Source: Tropicibacter naphthalenivorans (GTDB taxonomy: Bacteria > Pseudomonadota > Alphaproteobacteria > Rhodobacterales > Rhodobacteraceae). From it: a stretch of DNA of 64,000 bases. The position numbers were made by a program, and so were the translations under genes. Positions within the stretch are counted from its first letter, which is position 1. Each line of letters begins with the position of its first letter. The notes under the pieces were generated by a model. The model ran no database searches. It saw only the letters and a list, made by a program, of their open reading frames with translations, and was not told the DNA's origin. The stretch is from positions 834,087 to 898,086 of the forward strand of contig NZ_FWXX01000001.1 of NCBI RefSeq assembly GCF_900176475.1, read 5' to 3'. Shown here one piece after another: positions 30,560 to 40,107 of the stretch.

Positions 30560-31543
30560 TTAGTGCGCGCGCAGGTTCTTGGCCGATTCCTTGATCGCGT
30601 CGTACTGGCCCGACGGACGGAAGCGCCACAGATAGTCGGGCAGAACCGCCTCGGCAGAGACCGGGGTGATTCCCAGATCAGACAGCCCCTTGGCATCCTC
30701 GGCCACAACGTTGTCTTTACGCAGGTTGATCACCTGATCCTTGGTGATCTGCGCGGGCACCAGACCCAGCGACAGCGTGTCCACCACCTGCATCACCGAC
30801 GCCATCGGCCCGGCGACAAAGAACGGGATGTTCACGATCGCTCGGCGGCGGTTGATCACGCGCAGCATCTGCTCCATCAGCGCGCGGAAAGTCGACACCT
30901 CCGGCCCGCCCAGCTCGTAGATGCCCGGCGCCGCGGTGCCCAGCACGCCCTGAACGGCGGCCTTGGCCACGTCATCGACATAGACCGGCTGGAACTTGGT
31001 GCTTGCGCCAACCAACGGCAGAATCAGCGAGAACCGCGTCATTGTCGCGAAACGGTTAAAGAATGCGTCCTCGGGGCCAAAGATCACCGAGGGGCGCAGA
31101 ATCATCGCGTCCGGCATGTGGCGCAGGACGGCGGCTTCGCCTTCGGCCTTGGATTTTGCGTAACCGCTTTCAGAATCGGCATCCGCGCCGATGGCCGAAA
31201 TGTGGACCATGCGCGCGACGCCCTCTTCGGCGGCGAGCTTGGCGATGCGTTCCGCGCCAAGATTCTGCACGGCGTCAAAGTTGTTCTTGCCGCCCGCGTC
31301 AAAGGTACCAACGCAGTTCACAACCGCGTCTGCGCCATGCAGGGCAGCGCGCACGCTGGCATCGTCGCGAATATTCGCAAGAATCGGTTCCACCTGACCG
31401 ACGGCGCCATACGGCTTGACGAACAGCGCCTCATTGGGACGACGGACCGCCACGCGAACGCGCCACCCCTCTTTCGCCATGCGGCGTGCAATGTAGCGCC
31501 CAACAAATCCTGAACCGCCAAAAATGGTGACGAGTTTCGACAT
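30560..31543 (-). CDS. Complex I NDUFA9-like NAD(P)-binding protein
   Basis: The 327-residue protein is an atypical short-chain dehydrogenase/epimerase with the nucleotide motif VTIFGGSGFVGRYIARRMAKEG at its start, followed by NCVGTFDAGGKNNFDAVQ and HISAIGADADSESGYAKSKAEGE. This is the NDUFA9 subfamily, whose members associate with respiratory complex I in alphaproteobacteria and mitochondria. No nuo genes are nearby. The Tyr/Lys pair of active enzymes is present as YAKSK, but a structural role is more usual. Confidence 0.86.
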   Translation of the reverse strand: MSKLVTIFGGSGFVGRYIARRMAKEGWRVRVAVRRPNEALFVKPYGAVGQVEPILANIRDDASVRAALHGADAVVNCVGTFDAGGKNNFDAVQNLGAERIAKLAAEEGVARMVHISAIGADADSESGYAKSKAEGEAAVLRHMPDAMILRPSVIFGPEDAFFNRFATMTRFSLILPLVGASTKFQPVYVDDVAKAAVQGVLGTAAPGIYELGGPEVSTFRALMEQMLRVINRRRAIVNIPFFVAGPMASVMQVVDTLSLGLVPAQITKDQVINLRKDNVVAEDAKGLSDLGITPVSAEAVLPDYLWRFRPSGQYDAIKESAKNLRAH

Positions 31544-31646
31544 CGGCCAACTCCTAAACCAGTGCGTGCGAGAGGAGGAATACCCCCCTAAACCCTTGTG
31601 AGCAAGGCGCAGCAGAGGAGAAGTGAAATTCTTTTAAAAAAGTTTG

Positions 31647-31675
31647 TTGACACCCCCCCTAGGTATGCGTAGAAG
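31647..31675 (+). promoter_or_regulatory. Promoter of tRNA-Leu
   Basis: A perfect -35 (TTGACA, 31647-31652), a 17-bp spacer and TAGAAG (31670-31675) lie 18 bp before the mature tRNA start. Confidence 0.65.
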
Positions 31676-31693
31676 CCCCCTCACCAACCCGTT

Positions 31694-31780
<87 letters not shown>

Positions 31781-31781
31781 T

Positions 31782-31820
31782 AAAAAGCCCCTAAGGTTCA
31801 ACGCCTTAGGGGCTTTTTTG
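31782..31820 (+). terminator. Rho-independent terminator after tRNA-Leu
   Basis: AAAAAGCCCCTAAGG and CCTTAGGGGCTTTTTT form a perfect 15-bp stem with a seven-base loop ending in a T run. It is symmetric and could also work for the convergent response-regulator gene. Confidence 0.9.
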
Positions 31821-31866
31821 GTTTTAGACCCCAGCCATTCAGATCCCGTGTTCACCCCGCGCCAAA

Positions 31867-32274
31867 TCACTCCAGCAGGGCGACCACACCAAGCAGATCG
31901 TCCTGTGTCAGCGGCTTGCTCAGAAACTGGCGCACCATCGGGTATTGAGAGGCTCTTTCCCGGTCGCGCGGGTCCAAAGAGGTGGTCAGCATGACAACCG
32001 GGACGTCCTGCAACTGCGGGCCAAGCTGATCCGGCACCATATCCAGGAAATCGAATCCCGAGATGCCGGGCATGTTGATGTCCAAAAAGATCACATCCGG
32101 CGTCGGCAAGTCCGGGTTTTTCAGCGCATCAAACGCCTGAGGCACGGTTTGCGCCGTGATGATCTGCGAAAACAGACCCGTCCGGTCGATCAGCCGCTTG
32201 TACAGCATCTGATCAAACCGCTCGTCATCGACGGTCATCGCCACCCATTTCTTGTCGTCGCCCGCTTTGGTCAT
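31867..32274 (-). CDS. Single-domain response regulator
   Basis: From ATG 32274 the product has 135 residues and is a receiver domain only: VAMTVDDERFDQ (acidic pocket), VIFLDINMPGISG (phosphoacceptor Asp), MLTTSLDPRD (Thr/Ser) and FLSKPLTQDD (Lys). Its start overlaps the stop of the kinase gene (ATGA), so it is the likely partner. Without an output domain it may act by protein contact, as in CheY-like relays behind bacteriophytochrome-type kinases. Confidence 0.88.
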   Translation of the reverse strand: MTKAGDDKKWVAMTVDDERFDQMLYKRLIDRTGLFSQIITAQTVPQAFDALKNPDLPTPDVIFLDINMPGISGFDFLDMVPDQLGPQLQDVPVVMLTTSLDPRDRERASQYPMVRQFLSKPLTQDDLLGVVALLE

Positions 32275-33443
32275 TCCGACCTCATGGGGAGCCAGATGGA
32301 AAACTCTGATCCGGTCGCACCATCGGACGTCAGCCCAAGAATGCCATAGTGCGATTCGACCAGCTGCCGGCACAGCGTCAGCCCCAGGCCAGACCCCGGA
32401 TAATCCTCGTGCAGGTGCAGGCGCACAAAGAGCTCAAACACCTTCTTTTGGAACTCGACCGGGATGCCAAGGCCATTGTCGCTGATCTGGATGCAGTGGC
32501 GGCGCGCATCCGGCATATCCTGCCGCGTCACGCGCACACGGACGGGCACATCGGGGCGGCGAAACTTGATCGCGTTGCTCAGCAGGTTTTCAAAGACCAC
32601 ACGCAACTGTTCAAAGTCGCCCTCAACCGTGGGCAGATCTTCGATTTCGATGTCGGCCTGCGCGTTGACGATCTGGGTGCGCAAATCCACCATCGCCGCG
32701 GCACAGACGATATTGAGATCAATCGCCTCTCTTTCCCGCGGACGGGCAATGATGCGCGAGTAATCCAGCACCTTGGCGACCTGCGCGCCCATCCGATCCA
32801 AAGAGATCTGCCCCTGATCGAGGAACATCAGCAGGTCTTCGGGCAGCTGGTCGCGGTGCGCTTCGAATTCTTGCAGGATCATTCGCAGCGTGTTGGAGGG
32901 CGCGCGCAAATCATGCGACAGCGCATAGCTCAGGTCGCGCTGTTCAATCCGCAAACGCCGGGCTGCGTCCGCCTCGCACACCCGGCGAATTTCGTTCGAC
33001 ACGCAGTCGGCCACCTTGCTCAGCATGGCTTTGTCCTGCTCGGTCCAATGCCGCGGCGTGCTGCTGGCCACCGACAGGACGCCGATGGGCTGACGCTCTG
33101 GCAGGTAGACCCGCGCACCGAGATACGCCTGTGGCACATCCTGCCCCGCGTCGATGATGTCCTGCGCCAGCGCATGTTCCCGCGTATCGGAAATTCCCCA
33201 GGCACCGGGACGCGAAATCGCGTATTTCCCAAGCGACGTTCCAATCTCATATACCCTGTTGGCATCGGTGAAACCGTTCAGGCCGACCACACTTTTGACC
33301 GACAGTTTGTCGGTTTCGAAATCAAAAATGGTCAGCGCCGCGCCATCGGTCCCCAAGACAGAGGCGGACAGGCTGCACAGGGCGTCAAAGCCCACTTCGG
33401 GCGCGCCATTGAACAAACCAAGCCGTTGAAGGGTTTGCCGCAT
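32271..33443 (-). CDS. GAF-domain sensor histidine kinase
   Basis: The start is ATG 33443 (MRQTLQRLGLFNG, 390 aa). Residues about 15-165 form a GAF sensor domain. The dimerisation and phosphoacceptor helix contains YALSHDLRAPSNTLRMIL (His in SHDLRAP), followed by an ATPase domain with FENLLSNAIKFR (N box), ISDNGLGIP (G1) and GSGLGLTLCRQL (G2). There are no transmembrane segments, so it is a cytosolic sensor. The signal is unknown. It is coupled to the downstream receiver. Confidence 0.9.
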   Translation of the reverse strand: MRQTLQRLGLFNGAPEVGFDALCSLSASVLGTDGAALTIFDFETDKLSVKSVVGLNGFTDANRVYEIGTSLGKYAISRPGAWGISDTREHALAQDIIDAGQDVPQAYLGARVYLPERQPIGVLSVASSTPRHWTEQDKAMLSKVADCVSNEIRRVCEADAARRLRIEQRDLSYALSHDLRAPSNTLRMILQEFEAHRDQLPEDLLMFLDQGQISLDRMGAQVAKVLDYSRIIARPREREAIDLNIVCAAAMVDLRTQIVNAQADIEIEDLPTVEGDFEQLRVVFENLLSNAIKFRRPDVPVRVRVTRQDMPDARRHCIQISDNGLGIPVEFQKKVFELFVRLHLHEDYPGSGLGLTLCRQLVESHYGILGLTSDGATGSEFSIWLPMRSE

Positions 33444-33681
33444 TCTGCTTCCCCCCGTCCTTAATGCACGCCCAAAGCGTACCCTTAAAAAAGTGCCCCC
33501 AAGAGTGTTTATTACGCACACGAAGAGCTTACCTATCCCTTAACAGACCTCAAATCGTTATAGTGGCATCCGGCCAAATTGGCTAAATTCCGCCCTGTTT
33601 TTCCTGAAATAAGCGTCGTCAACTTGACCAAACCCGGTCAATTGGCGCATCCAAACGGCGCTTTGCACAGGAAAACAGCCC

Positions 33682-34110
33682 ATGAAAACGATCTACATCC
33701 TCAATGGCCCGAATCTAAACCTTCTGGGCAAACGCCAGCCCGAAATCTACGGTTATGAAACGCTGGAGGATGTTGAAAAGCTGTGCCGCGCGGCCTGCGC
33801 CGAGGGCTTTGACGTCAAGCTGATGCAGTCCAACCACGAAGGCCAGCTGATCGACTGGATCCACGAAGCGCGCGAGGCCGCCTGCGGCATCGTCATGAAC
33901 CCCGGCGCCTTCACCCATACGTCGATCGCGATTCTCGATGCGCTTAATGCCTTTGAAGGTCCGGTGATGGAGGTGCATATCTCTCAGGTCCACAAACGCG
34001 AAAGCTTTCGCCACCATTCCTATGTCTCGATGCGCGCCGATGGCGTGATCGCGGGGCTCGGCCTCGAAGGCTACGCAGCGGGCACGCGGCGGGTCTGCCA
34101 ACTGGCCTGA
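33682..34110 (+). CDS. aroQ: Type II 3-dehydroquinate dehydratase
   Basis: AroQ dehydrates 3-dehydroquinate in the shikimate pathway as a dodecamer. The 142-residue product shows the family pattern: [20 protein letters not shown] with the active-site Tyr and Arg, [26 protein letters not shown] and [20 protein letters not shown] with the catalytic His and lid Arg. It diverges from the kinase gene. A TTGACC/GGTCAA inverted repeat lies about 40 bp upstream. Confidence 0.95.
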   Translation: MKTIYILNGPNLNLLGKRQPEIYGYETLEDVEKLCRAACAEGFDVKLMQSNHEGQLIDWIHEAREAACGIVMNPGAFTHTSIAILDALNAFEGPVMEVHISQVHKRESFRHHSYVSMRADGVIAGLGLEGYAAGTRRVCQLA

Positions 34111-34131
34111 CGACCGGCCCCACGCTTTTCC

Positions 34132-34160
34132 TTGCAAACTGGACGGGAATTGCGTATACG
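34132..34160 (+). promoter_or_regulatory. Promoter candidate of the rimP operon
   Basis: TTGCAA (34132-34137) and TATACG (34155-34160) are spaced by 17 bp, just after aroQ and ahead of the rimP leader. Confidence 0.5.
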
Positions 34161-34238
34161 CCCAATCAACAGCGGCGCGCTGGGGTCCAAACCCGGCACG
34201 CTACCGAAAAGATGTGCGGGCCGCTGGCCCGTTTTTTT
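34161..34238 (+). ncRNA. rimP leader RNA candidate with terminator/attenuator
   Basis: The stretch between the promoter and rimP ends in a perfect hairpin (CGGGCC, GCT loop, GGCCCG at 34217-34231) followed by seven T residues, only about 20 bp before the rimP start. A terminator placed inside an operon leader suggests transcription attenuation. A structured rimP-leader family with a terminal hairpin is known from proteobacteria; I match it by position and the hairpin, not by a covariance search. Confidence 0.55.
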
Positions 34239-34259
34239 ATGCCCGAAAGGCAAGTGACA

Positions 34260-34847
34260 ATGACGAACATGATCGCCAAGACCGGCATGGATCAGCGTCT
34301 GGCCGAGATTATCACTCCGGTCATCGAGGACATGGGATTCGAGCTGGTCCGCGTGCGCCTGATGGGCGGCAACACGCCGACCCTGCAAATCATGGCCGAA
34401 CGCCCCGGCGGCGGGATCGAAGTGGACGAATGCGCCCAGATCAGCACCGCCATCAGCGCCATTCTGGACGTCGAGGACCCGATCCTTGACGCCTATAACC
34501 TAGAGGTGTCCAGCCCCGGCATCGACCGCCCGCTGACCCGCCTCAAGGATTTCGAAACCTACGAGGGCTACGAGGCCAAGATCGAGACCGCCGACCTGAT
34601 CGACGGTCGCAAGCGCTTTCGCGGCATCCTGGCCGGGGTCGAGGACGGCGAAGTGCTGGTGAACCTTGACCAAGAGGGCGAAGAGGTCACCGTGGGCCTG
34701 CACTTTGACTGGCTGGCCGAGGCCAAGCTGGTGATGACCGATGAATTGATCCGCGAGATGCTGCGCGCCCGCAAGGCCGCCGGCATCGTGGACGAAACCA
34801 AGTTTGACGAGATCGAATCCGACGACGACGCTCGGGAAGAGGAGTAA
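34260..34847 (+). CDS. rimP: Ribosome maturation factor RimP
   Basis: RimP assists 30S subunit assembly. I use ATG 34260 ([14 protein letters not shown], 195 aa); an earlier ATG at 34212 lies inside the leader hairpin. The N-terminal domain ([21 protein letters not shown]) and central [19 protein letters not shown] are diagnostic, followed by an SH3-like C-terminal domain and an acidic tail. It is the first gene of the rimP-nusA-ylxR-infB operon. Confidence 0.93.
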   Translation: MTNMIAKTGMDQRLAEIITPVIEDMGFELVRVRLMGGNTPTLQIMAERPGGGIEVDECAQISTAISAILDVEDPILDAYNLEVSSPGIDRPLTRLKDFETYEGYEAKIETADLIDGRKRFRGILAGVEDGEVLVNLDQEGEEVTVGLHFDWLAEAKLVMTDELIREMLRARKAAGIVDETKFDEIESDDDAREEE

Positions 34848-34851
34848 GACC

Positions 34852-36465
34852 ATGGCAATTACCTCTGCCAACCAGCTGGAGCTGCTGCAAACTGCCGAAG
34901 CGGTGGCGCGCGAAAAGATGATCGACCCCGGTCTGGTGGTCGAAGCGATGGAAGAATCGCTCGCCCGCGCGGCGAAATCCCGCTACGGCGCGGAAATGGA
35001 CATTCGCGTGTCCATCGACCGCCGCACCGGCAAGGCGACCTTTACCCGCGTGCGCACCGTCGTCGAGGACGAAGAGCTGGAAAACTACCAGGCCGAGCTG
35101 ACCGTTCAGCAGGCCAAGCAGTACATGGCCGACCCGAAGGTGGGCGACACCTTTGTCGAAGAAGTCCCGCCGGTGGAACTGGGCCGCATCGCCGCGCAAT
35201 CCGCCAAGCAGGTGATCCTGCAAAAGGTGCGCGAAGCCGAGCGTGACCGCCAGTACGACGAATTCAAGGACCGCAACGGCACGATCATCAACGGTCTGGT
35301 CAAGCGCGAGGAATACGGCAACGTCATCGTCGACGTGGGCCGTGGCGAGGCGATCCTGCGCCGCAACGAAAAGATCGGCCGCGAAGCGTACCGCCCCGGC
35401 GACCGCATCCGCTGCTACATCAAGGACGTGCGCCGCGAGACCCGTGGCCCGCAGATCTTCCTGTCGCGCACCGCGCCGGAATTCATGGCCGAGCTGTTCA
35501 AGATGGAAGTGCCGGAAATCTACGACGGCATCATCGAAATCAAGGCCGTCGCCCGTGACCCCGGCTCGCGCGCCAAGATCGCTGTCATTTCCTATGACGG
35601 CGGCATCGACCCCGTGGGCGCGTGCGTCGGTATGCGCGGTAGCCGCGTGCAGGCCGTTGTGAACGAGCTTCAGGGCGAGAAAATCGACATTATCCCGTGG
35701 AACGAGGATATGCCGACCTTCCTCGTGAACGCTTTGCAGCCCGCTGAAGTCTCCAAGGTGGTTCTGGATGAAGAAGCCGAGCGCATCGAAGTTGTCGTCC
35801 CCGACGAGCAGCTGTCGCTGGCGATCGGTCGCCGCGGTCAGAACGTGCGTCTGGCCTCTCAGCTGACCGGACTGGATATCGACATCATGACCGAGGAAGA
35901 AGAATCCAAGCGTCGTCAGGCCGAATTCGAAGTCCGCACCAAGCTGTTCATGGACACGCTGGATCTGGACGAATTCTTTGCCCAGCTGCTGGTTTCCGAA
36001 GGCTTCACCAGCCTCGAAGAGGTCGCCTATGTTGAGCAGGATGAACTGCTGGTCATCGACGGCGTCGACGAAGACACCGCCAACGAGCTGCAAACCCGCG
36101 CCCGCGAGTTCCTCGAAGAGCAAGCCCGCAAGGCCGTGGAACGCGCCCGCGAGCTGGGCGTCGACGACAGCCTGCTTGGCTTTGACGGCCTGACCCCGCA
36201 GATGGTCGAAGCGCTGGCCGAAGACGGCATCAAGACGCTCGAAGATTTCGCGACCTGCGCCGACTGGGAACTGGCCGGCGGCTGGACCACCCAGAACGGC
36301 CAACGCGTCAAGGACGAAGGTCTGCTCGAAAAGTTCGACGTGTCGCTTGAGGATGCGCAGAACCTCGTGATGACCGCCCGCGTCCTGCTGGGCTGGGTCG
36401 ACCCCACCGAACTCGAAGCCGACGAAGAAGACGGCGAAGAGATCGCCGAAGAGGCCGAGGAGTAA
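34852..36465 (+). CDS. nusA: Transcription termination/antitermination factor NusA
   Basis: NusA binds RNA polymerase and controls pausing, termination and antitermination. The start is ATG 34852 (MAITSANQLELLQ, 537 aa), four bases after the rimP stop, with AGAGGAG upstream. The N-terminal polymerase-binding domain is followed by S1 (VDVGRGEAILRRNEKIG), two KH domains (GACVGMRGSRVQAV, AIGRRGQNVRLASQL) and C-terminal acidic helical repeats that contact the polymerase alpha subunit. Confidence 0.96.
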   Translation: MAITSANQLELLQTAEAVAREKMIDPGLVVEAMEESLARAAKSRYGAEMDIRVSIDRRTGKATFTRVRTVVEDEELENYQAELTVQQAKQYMADPKVGDTFVEEVPPVELGRIAAQSAKQVILQKVREAERDRQYDEFKDRNGTIINGLVKREEYGNVIVDVGRGEAILRRNEKIGREAYRPGDRIRCYIKDVRRETRGPQIFLSRTAPEFMAELFKMEVPEIYDGIIEIKAVARDPGSRAKIAVISYDGGIDPVGACVGMRGSRVQAVVNELQGEKIDIIPWNEDMPTFLVNALQPAEVSKVVLDEEAERIEVVVPDEQLSLAIGRRGQNVRLASQLTGLDIDIMTEEEESKRRQAEFEVRTKLFMDTLDLDEFFAQLLVSEGFTSLEEVAYVEQDELLVIDGVDEDTANELQTRAREFLEEQARKAVERARELGVDDSLLGFDGLTPQMVEALAEDGIKTLEDFATCADWELAGGWTTQNGQRVKDEGLLEKFDVSLEDAQNLVMTARVLLGWVDPTELEADEEDGEEIAEEAEE

Positions 36466-36471
36466 GCCCTT

Positions 36472-37107
36472 ATGTCGCGCGGTGGACGCCCCAAGGACAA
36501 CGCAGACGGACCCGAACGCAAGTGCATCGCCACCGGCGAGGCGCAGCCGAAACAGGGTCTGATCCGCTTTGTCGTCGGCCCGGACGGACGAATTGTGCCG
36601 GATCTGGCTGGAAAACTGCCGGGGCGGGGACTATATGTCTCTGCCGACCGGGCCGCTTTGGAAAAGGCGGCGAAAAAGGGGCTGTTCTCTCGTGCGGCAA
36701 AGCAGCCGGTTCAGGTGCCCGATGGCCTGCCTGACCTGCTGGAGCAGATGCTTGCCAAACGCGTGATCGACTTGATCAGCCTCGCCCGCAAGGGCGGGGG
36801 GGCCGTGTCCGGCTACGAAAAGGTCAAGGACTGGCTCATGAAAGAAGAAGCCCGCGTCCTGATCCAAGCCGAAGACGGATCGGCACGCGGCAAGACCAAA
36901 CTAAGCACGCCATATGGCGGGACTTATATCGGCTGGCTGACGGCCGACGAGCTGGGCATGGCCTTCGGGCGACAAACTGTGATACATGCAGCGCTTGGCG
37001 CTGGTGGACTCACGCCTCGTGTAGTAGAGGAAGCCCAAAGATTGAAGGGTATACGCGTCGGAACGTCCGATGCGGATCGCGGCGGCAGGGGCCGCCGGAA
37101 AGGATGA
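36472..37107 (+). CDS. YlxR-type RNA-binding protein fused to L7Ae-like domain
   Basis: The 211-residue protein has an N-terminal DUF448/YlxR domain (RKCIATGEAQPKQGLIRFVVGPDG, then LPGRGLYVSA) and a second half resembling the L7Ae/YlxQ fold (KRVIDLISLARKGGGAVSGYEKVKDWL). In other bacteria these are separate ylxR and ylxQ genes between nusA and infB; the fusion is usual in alphaproteobacteria. An RNA-binding role in the operon's transcription or translation machinery is inferred. Confidence 0.88.
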   Translation: MSRGGRPKDNADGPERKCIATGEAQPKQGLIRFVVGPDGRIVPDLAGKLPGRGLYVSADRAALEKAAKKGLFSRAAKQPVQVPDGLPDLLEQMLAKRVIDLISLARKGGGAVSGYEKVKDWLMKEEARVLIQAEDGSARGKTKLSTPYGGTYIGWLTADELGMAFGRQTVIHAALGAGGLTPRVVEEAQRLKGIRVGTSDADRGGRGRRKG

Positions 37108-37116
37108 AGAAGCTTT

Positions 37117-39609
37117 ATGAGCGATAGTGACGGCAAAAAGACATTGGGTGTACGCGGCGGCGGACCTCGTTCCGGCAGCGTAAAGCAGAGCTTTAGCCAT
37201 GGCCGCACCAAGAATGTCGTGGTGGAAACCAAACGTAAGCGCGTCGTGGTGCCCAAACCGGGCGCCGGGGCAGGTAAACCCGGTGGCACTGGCCCCGTAG
37301 GGTCCGGCGGCAAACGCCCGGCCGGGATCTCTGATGCCGAAATGGAACGCCGCCTGAAGGCGCTGCAGGCCGCCAAGGCCCGCGAGGCCGAGGATCAGGC
37401 CAAGCGTGAGGCCGAGGAAAAAGCCCGCGCCGAAGAGCGCGAGCGGATGCGCGCCGAGAAAGAGCAAAAGGAACGCGAGCAGCGCGAGGCCGAAGAGGCT
37501 CTGCGCCGCAAGGCCGAGGCCGAAGAGGCCGCCAAGCGTGAAGCCGAGGAAAAGGCAAAGGCAGCTGCCGCAGCCGCCTCTCAGCCCGCGCCCAAGGCCG
37601 ACGATGGCCGCGCCAAGACCAAGGCCGCGCCGCGCCGCGACGACAAGGCGCCCGCCAACACCCGTGGCGAAGACCGCAACGCCAAGCCGGGCCGTGGCCG
37701 CGATGACAACGGTCGCCGCTCTGGCAAGCTGACGCTGAACCAGGCGCTGTCTGGCGAAGGTGGCCGTCAAAAGTCCATGGCCGCCATGAAGCGCAAGCAA
37801 GAGCGCCAGCGCCAAAAGGCGATGGGCGGTCAGCAGCAGCGCGAAAAGGTCGTGCGTGACGTTCAGCTGCCCGAGGCCATCGTGGTTTCGGAACTGGCGA
37901 ACCGTATGGCAGAGCGCGTCGCTGACGTGGTCAAGGCGCTGATGCAGAACGGCATCATGGCGACCCAGAACCAGACCATCGACGCCGATACCGCGGAACT
38001 GCTGATCGAAGAGTTCGGCCACAAGGTCGTGCGCGTGTCCGACGCCGACGTCGAGGACGTCATCAAGACCGTCGAAGACAAGCCCGAAGACCTCCAGCCG
38101 CGCCCGCCGGTCATCACCATCATGGGCCACGTTGACCACGGCAAGACGTCCCTGCTGGACGCCATCCGCCAGACCAATGTGACCTCTGGCGAAGCAGGCG
38201 GCATCACCCAGCACATCGGTGCGTATCAGGTGACGACCAAGAACGGCGACGTTCTGTCCTTCCTCGATACGCCGGGCCACGCGGCCTTTACCTCGATGCG
38301 CTCGCGCGGTGCCCAAGTGACGGACATCGTGGTTCTGGTGGTGGCGGCGGATGACGCCGTGATGCCGCAGACCATCGAGGCCATCAACCACGCCAAGGCG
38401 GCGCAGGTGCCGATGATCGTGGCGATCAACAAGATCGACAAACCGGCGGCGAACCCGACCAAGGTGCGCACCGATCTTCTGCAACACGAAGTGATCGTGG
38501 AAGAAATGTCCGGTGACGTTCAGGACGTCGAGGTCTCGGCGCACACCGGTCAGGGTCTGGATCAACTGCTCGAAGCCATCGCGCTTCAGGCGGAAATCCT
38601 TGAACTCAAGGCGAACCCCGATCGCGCTGCCGAAGGCGCGGTGATCGAAGCGCAGCTTGACGTGGGCCGCGGCCCCGTGGCGACGGTTCTGGTGCAGAAC
38701 GGCACGCTCCGTCAGGGCGACATCTTTGTCGTCGGTGAGCAGTACGGTAAAGTCCGTGCGCTGATCAACGACCAGGGCGAGCGCGTCAAAGAGGCCGGCC
38801 CGTCCGTGCCCGTAGAGGTGCTGGGTCTGAACGGCACCCCCGAAGCGGGTGACGTGCTGAACGTGACCGAAACCGAAGCGCAGGCCCGCGAGATCGCCGA
38901 ATACCGCGCGAACCTCGCCAAGGAAAAGCGCGCCGCCGCTGGTGCCGCGACCACCTTGGAACAGCTGATGCAGAAGGCCAAGGAAGACGAGAACGTCTCC
39001 GAGCTGCCGGTTCTGGTCAAGGCCGACGTGCAAGGCTCGTCCGAAGCGATCGTGCAGGCCTTGGAAAAGGTCGGCAACGAAGAGGTCCGCGTGCGCGTGC
39101 TGCACTCTGGCGTGGGCGCGATCACCGAGACCGACGTTGGCCTTGCCGAAGCGTCCGGCTGCCCGGTCATCGGCTTTAACGTCCGTGCGAACGCCCCGGC
39201 GCGTAACGCTGCAAACCAAAAAGGCGTCGAGATCCGTTACTACAGCGTGATCTACGACCTCGTCGACGACGTCAAAGCGGCGGCTTCTGGCCTGCTGTCG
39301 AACGAAGTCCGCGAGAACTTTATCGGCTATGCCAACATCAAAGAGGTCTTCAAGGTCTCGAACGTGGGCAAGGTCGCGGGTTGTCTGGTCACCGAAGGTG
39401 TGGCGCGCCGCTCTGCCGGTGTGCGTCTGCTGCGCGACAACGTGGTTATCCACGAAGGCACGCTCAAGACGCTCAAGCGCTTCAAGGACGAAGTGGCCGA
39501 GGTTCAGTCTGGTCAGGAATGCGGTATGGCGTTCGAGAACTACGATGATATTCGCGCAGGCGACGTCATCGAAATCTTTGAGCGTGAGGAAATCGAGCGT
39601 TCGCTCTGA
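37117..39609 (+). CDS. infB: Translation initiation factor IF-2
   Basis: IF-2 is the GTPase that brings initiator tRNA to the 30S subunit. The 830-residue product has a long charged Lys/Glu/Arg/Ala-rich N-terminal region (about 60-250), then the G domain with GHVDHGKTS (G1), [10 protein letters not shown] (G2), DTPGHAAF (G3) and NKIDKP (G4). Beta-barrel domains and the C-terminal fMet-tRNA-binding domain ([13 protein letters not shown] to FERE) follow. It ends the operon at a strong terminator. Confidence 0.97.
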   Translation: MSDSDGKKTLGVRGGGPRSGSVKQSFSHGRTKNVVVETKRKRVVVPKPGAGAGKPGGTGPVGSGGKRPAGISDAEMERRLKALQAAKAREAEDQAKREAEEKARAEERERMRAEKEQKEREQREAEEALRRKAEAEEAAKREAEEKAKAAAAAASQPAPKADDGRAKTKAAPRRDDKAPANTRGEDRNAKPGRGRDDNGRRSGKLTLNQALSGEGGRQKSMAAMKRKQERQRQKAMGGQQQREKVVRDVQLPEAIVVSELANRMAERVADVVKALMQNGIMATQNQTIDADTAELLIEEFGHKVVRVSDADVEDVIKTVEDKPEDLQPRPPVITIMGHVDHGKTSLLDAIRQTNVTSGEAGGITQHIGAYQVTTKNGDVLSFLDTPGHAAFTSMRSRGAQVTDIVVLVVAADDAVMPQTIEAINHAKAAQVPMIVAINKIDKPAANPTKVRTDLLQHEVIVEEMSGDVQDVEVSAHTGQGLDQLLEAIALQAEILELKANPDRAAEGAVIEAQLDVGRGPVATVLVQNGTLRQGDIFVVGEQYGKVRALINDQGERVKEAGPSVPVEVLGLNGTPEAGDVLNVTETEAQAREIAEYRANLAKEKRAAAGAATTLEQLMQKAKEDENVSELPVLVKADVQGSSEAIVQALEKVGNEEVRVRVLHSGVGAITETDVGLAEASGCPVIGFNVRANAPARNAANQKGVEIRYYSVIYDLVDDVKAAASGLLSNEVRENFIGYANIKEVFKVSNVGKVAGCLVTEGVARRSAGVRLLRDNVVIHEGTLKTLKRFKDEVAEVQSGQECGMAFENYDDIRAGDVIEIFEREEIERSL

Positions 39610-39631
39610 TCCCCCTGCCCTTTTGAAATCG

Positions 39632-39662
39632 AAAACCGCGCCTGTCACCGGGCGCGGTTTTT
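39632..39662 (+). terminator. Rho-independent terminator of infB
   Basis: AAAACCGCGCC (39632-39642) pairs with GGCGCGGTTTTT (39651-39662) around an eight-base loop, 22 bp after the infB stop. Confidence 0.88.
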
Positions 39663-39691
39663 CTTTGCCTGCGATTTGTGGAAAATTGGAC

Positions 39692-39730
39692 AAAGAAAAA
39701 GGTCGCCCGGCGAAGGCGACCTTTTTCTTT
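39692..39730. terminator. Bidirectional terminator, likely for the 48-aa gene
   Basis: AAAGAAAAAGGTCGCC and GGCGACCTTTTTCTTT form a perfect 16-bp stem with a seven-base loop. It has T runs on both strands and lies 43 bp beyond the minus-strand small gene. Confidence 0.8.
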
Positions 39731-39772
39731 TGTCAGAGGGCGCTGGCAGGCGCCCCAGATATTTGCGGTGTC

Positions 39773-39919
39773 TTAGGCGGCCTTGGGTGTCGGCGCGCTG
39801 ACCGGGCGGCCCGTATAGATCCGGTCGCCCACGCGCACCGAAATACGACCATCGGCCAAGGCAGCTTCGAATTGGCCTTGGATCGACACACAAGTACCAA
39901 GAGTGATTGTACGCAGCAT
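39773..39919 (-). CDS. 48-residue small protein
   Basis: ATG 39919 is preceded by AGGGGA at six to seven bases. The frame runs 48 codons to TAA at 39773. The product (MLRTITLGTCVSIQGQFEAA... VGDRIYTGRPVSAPTPKAA) has alternating beta-strand character and no membrane segment. A good ribosome binding site, codon use like the neighbours and a dedicated terminator support a real gene. The family is unknown to me. Confidence 0.6.
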   Translation of the reverse strand: MLRTITLGTCVSIQGQFEAALADGRISVRVGDRIYTGRPVSAPTPKAA

Positions 39920-40107
39920 TTCACATCCCCTGAATTGCGGTTCTCGCGTAAAGATGTACTGCCAATCTGTTAATATTTCCAGAAGCGATGTGGGCGGAAT
40001 TGTGACAGATCAATAACTTTTGAATAGATCGTTTCCGACATTCGAACGATATGCACGGGAAATAACCGCTTTACTGCACGCTTGCTCAAACAACATGCAG
40101 TGTGCCG

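Noticed and set aside
34212..34259. Earlier in-frame ATG for rimP
   Set aside because: It falls in the terminator hairpin of the leader; 34260 gives the usual N-terminus.
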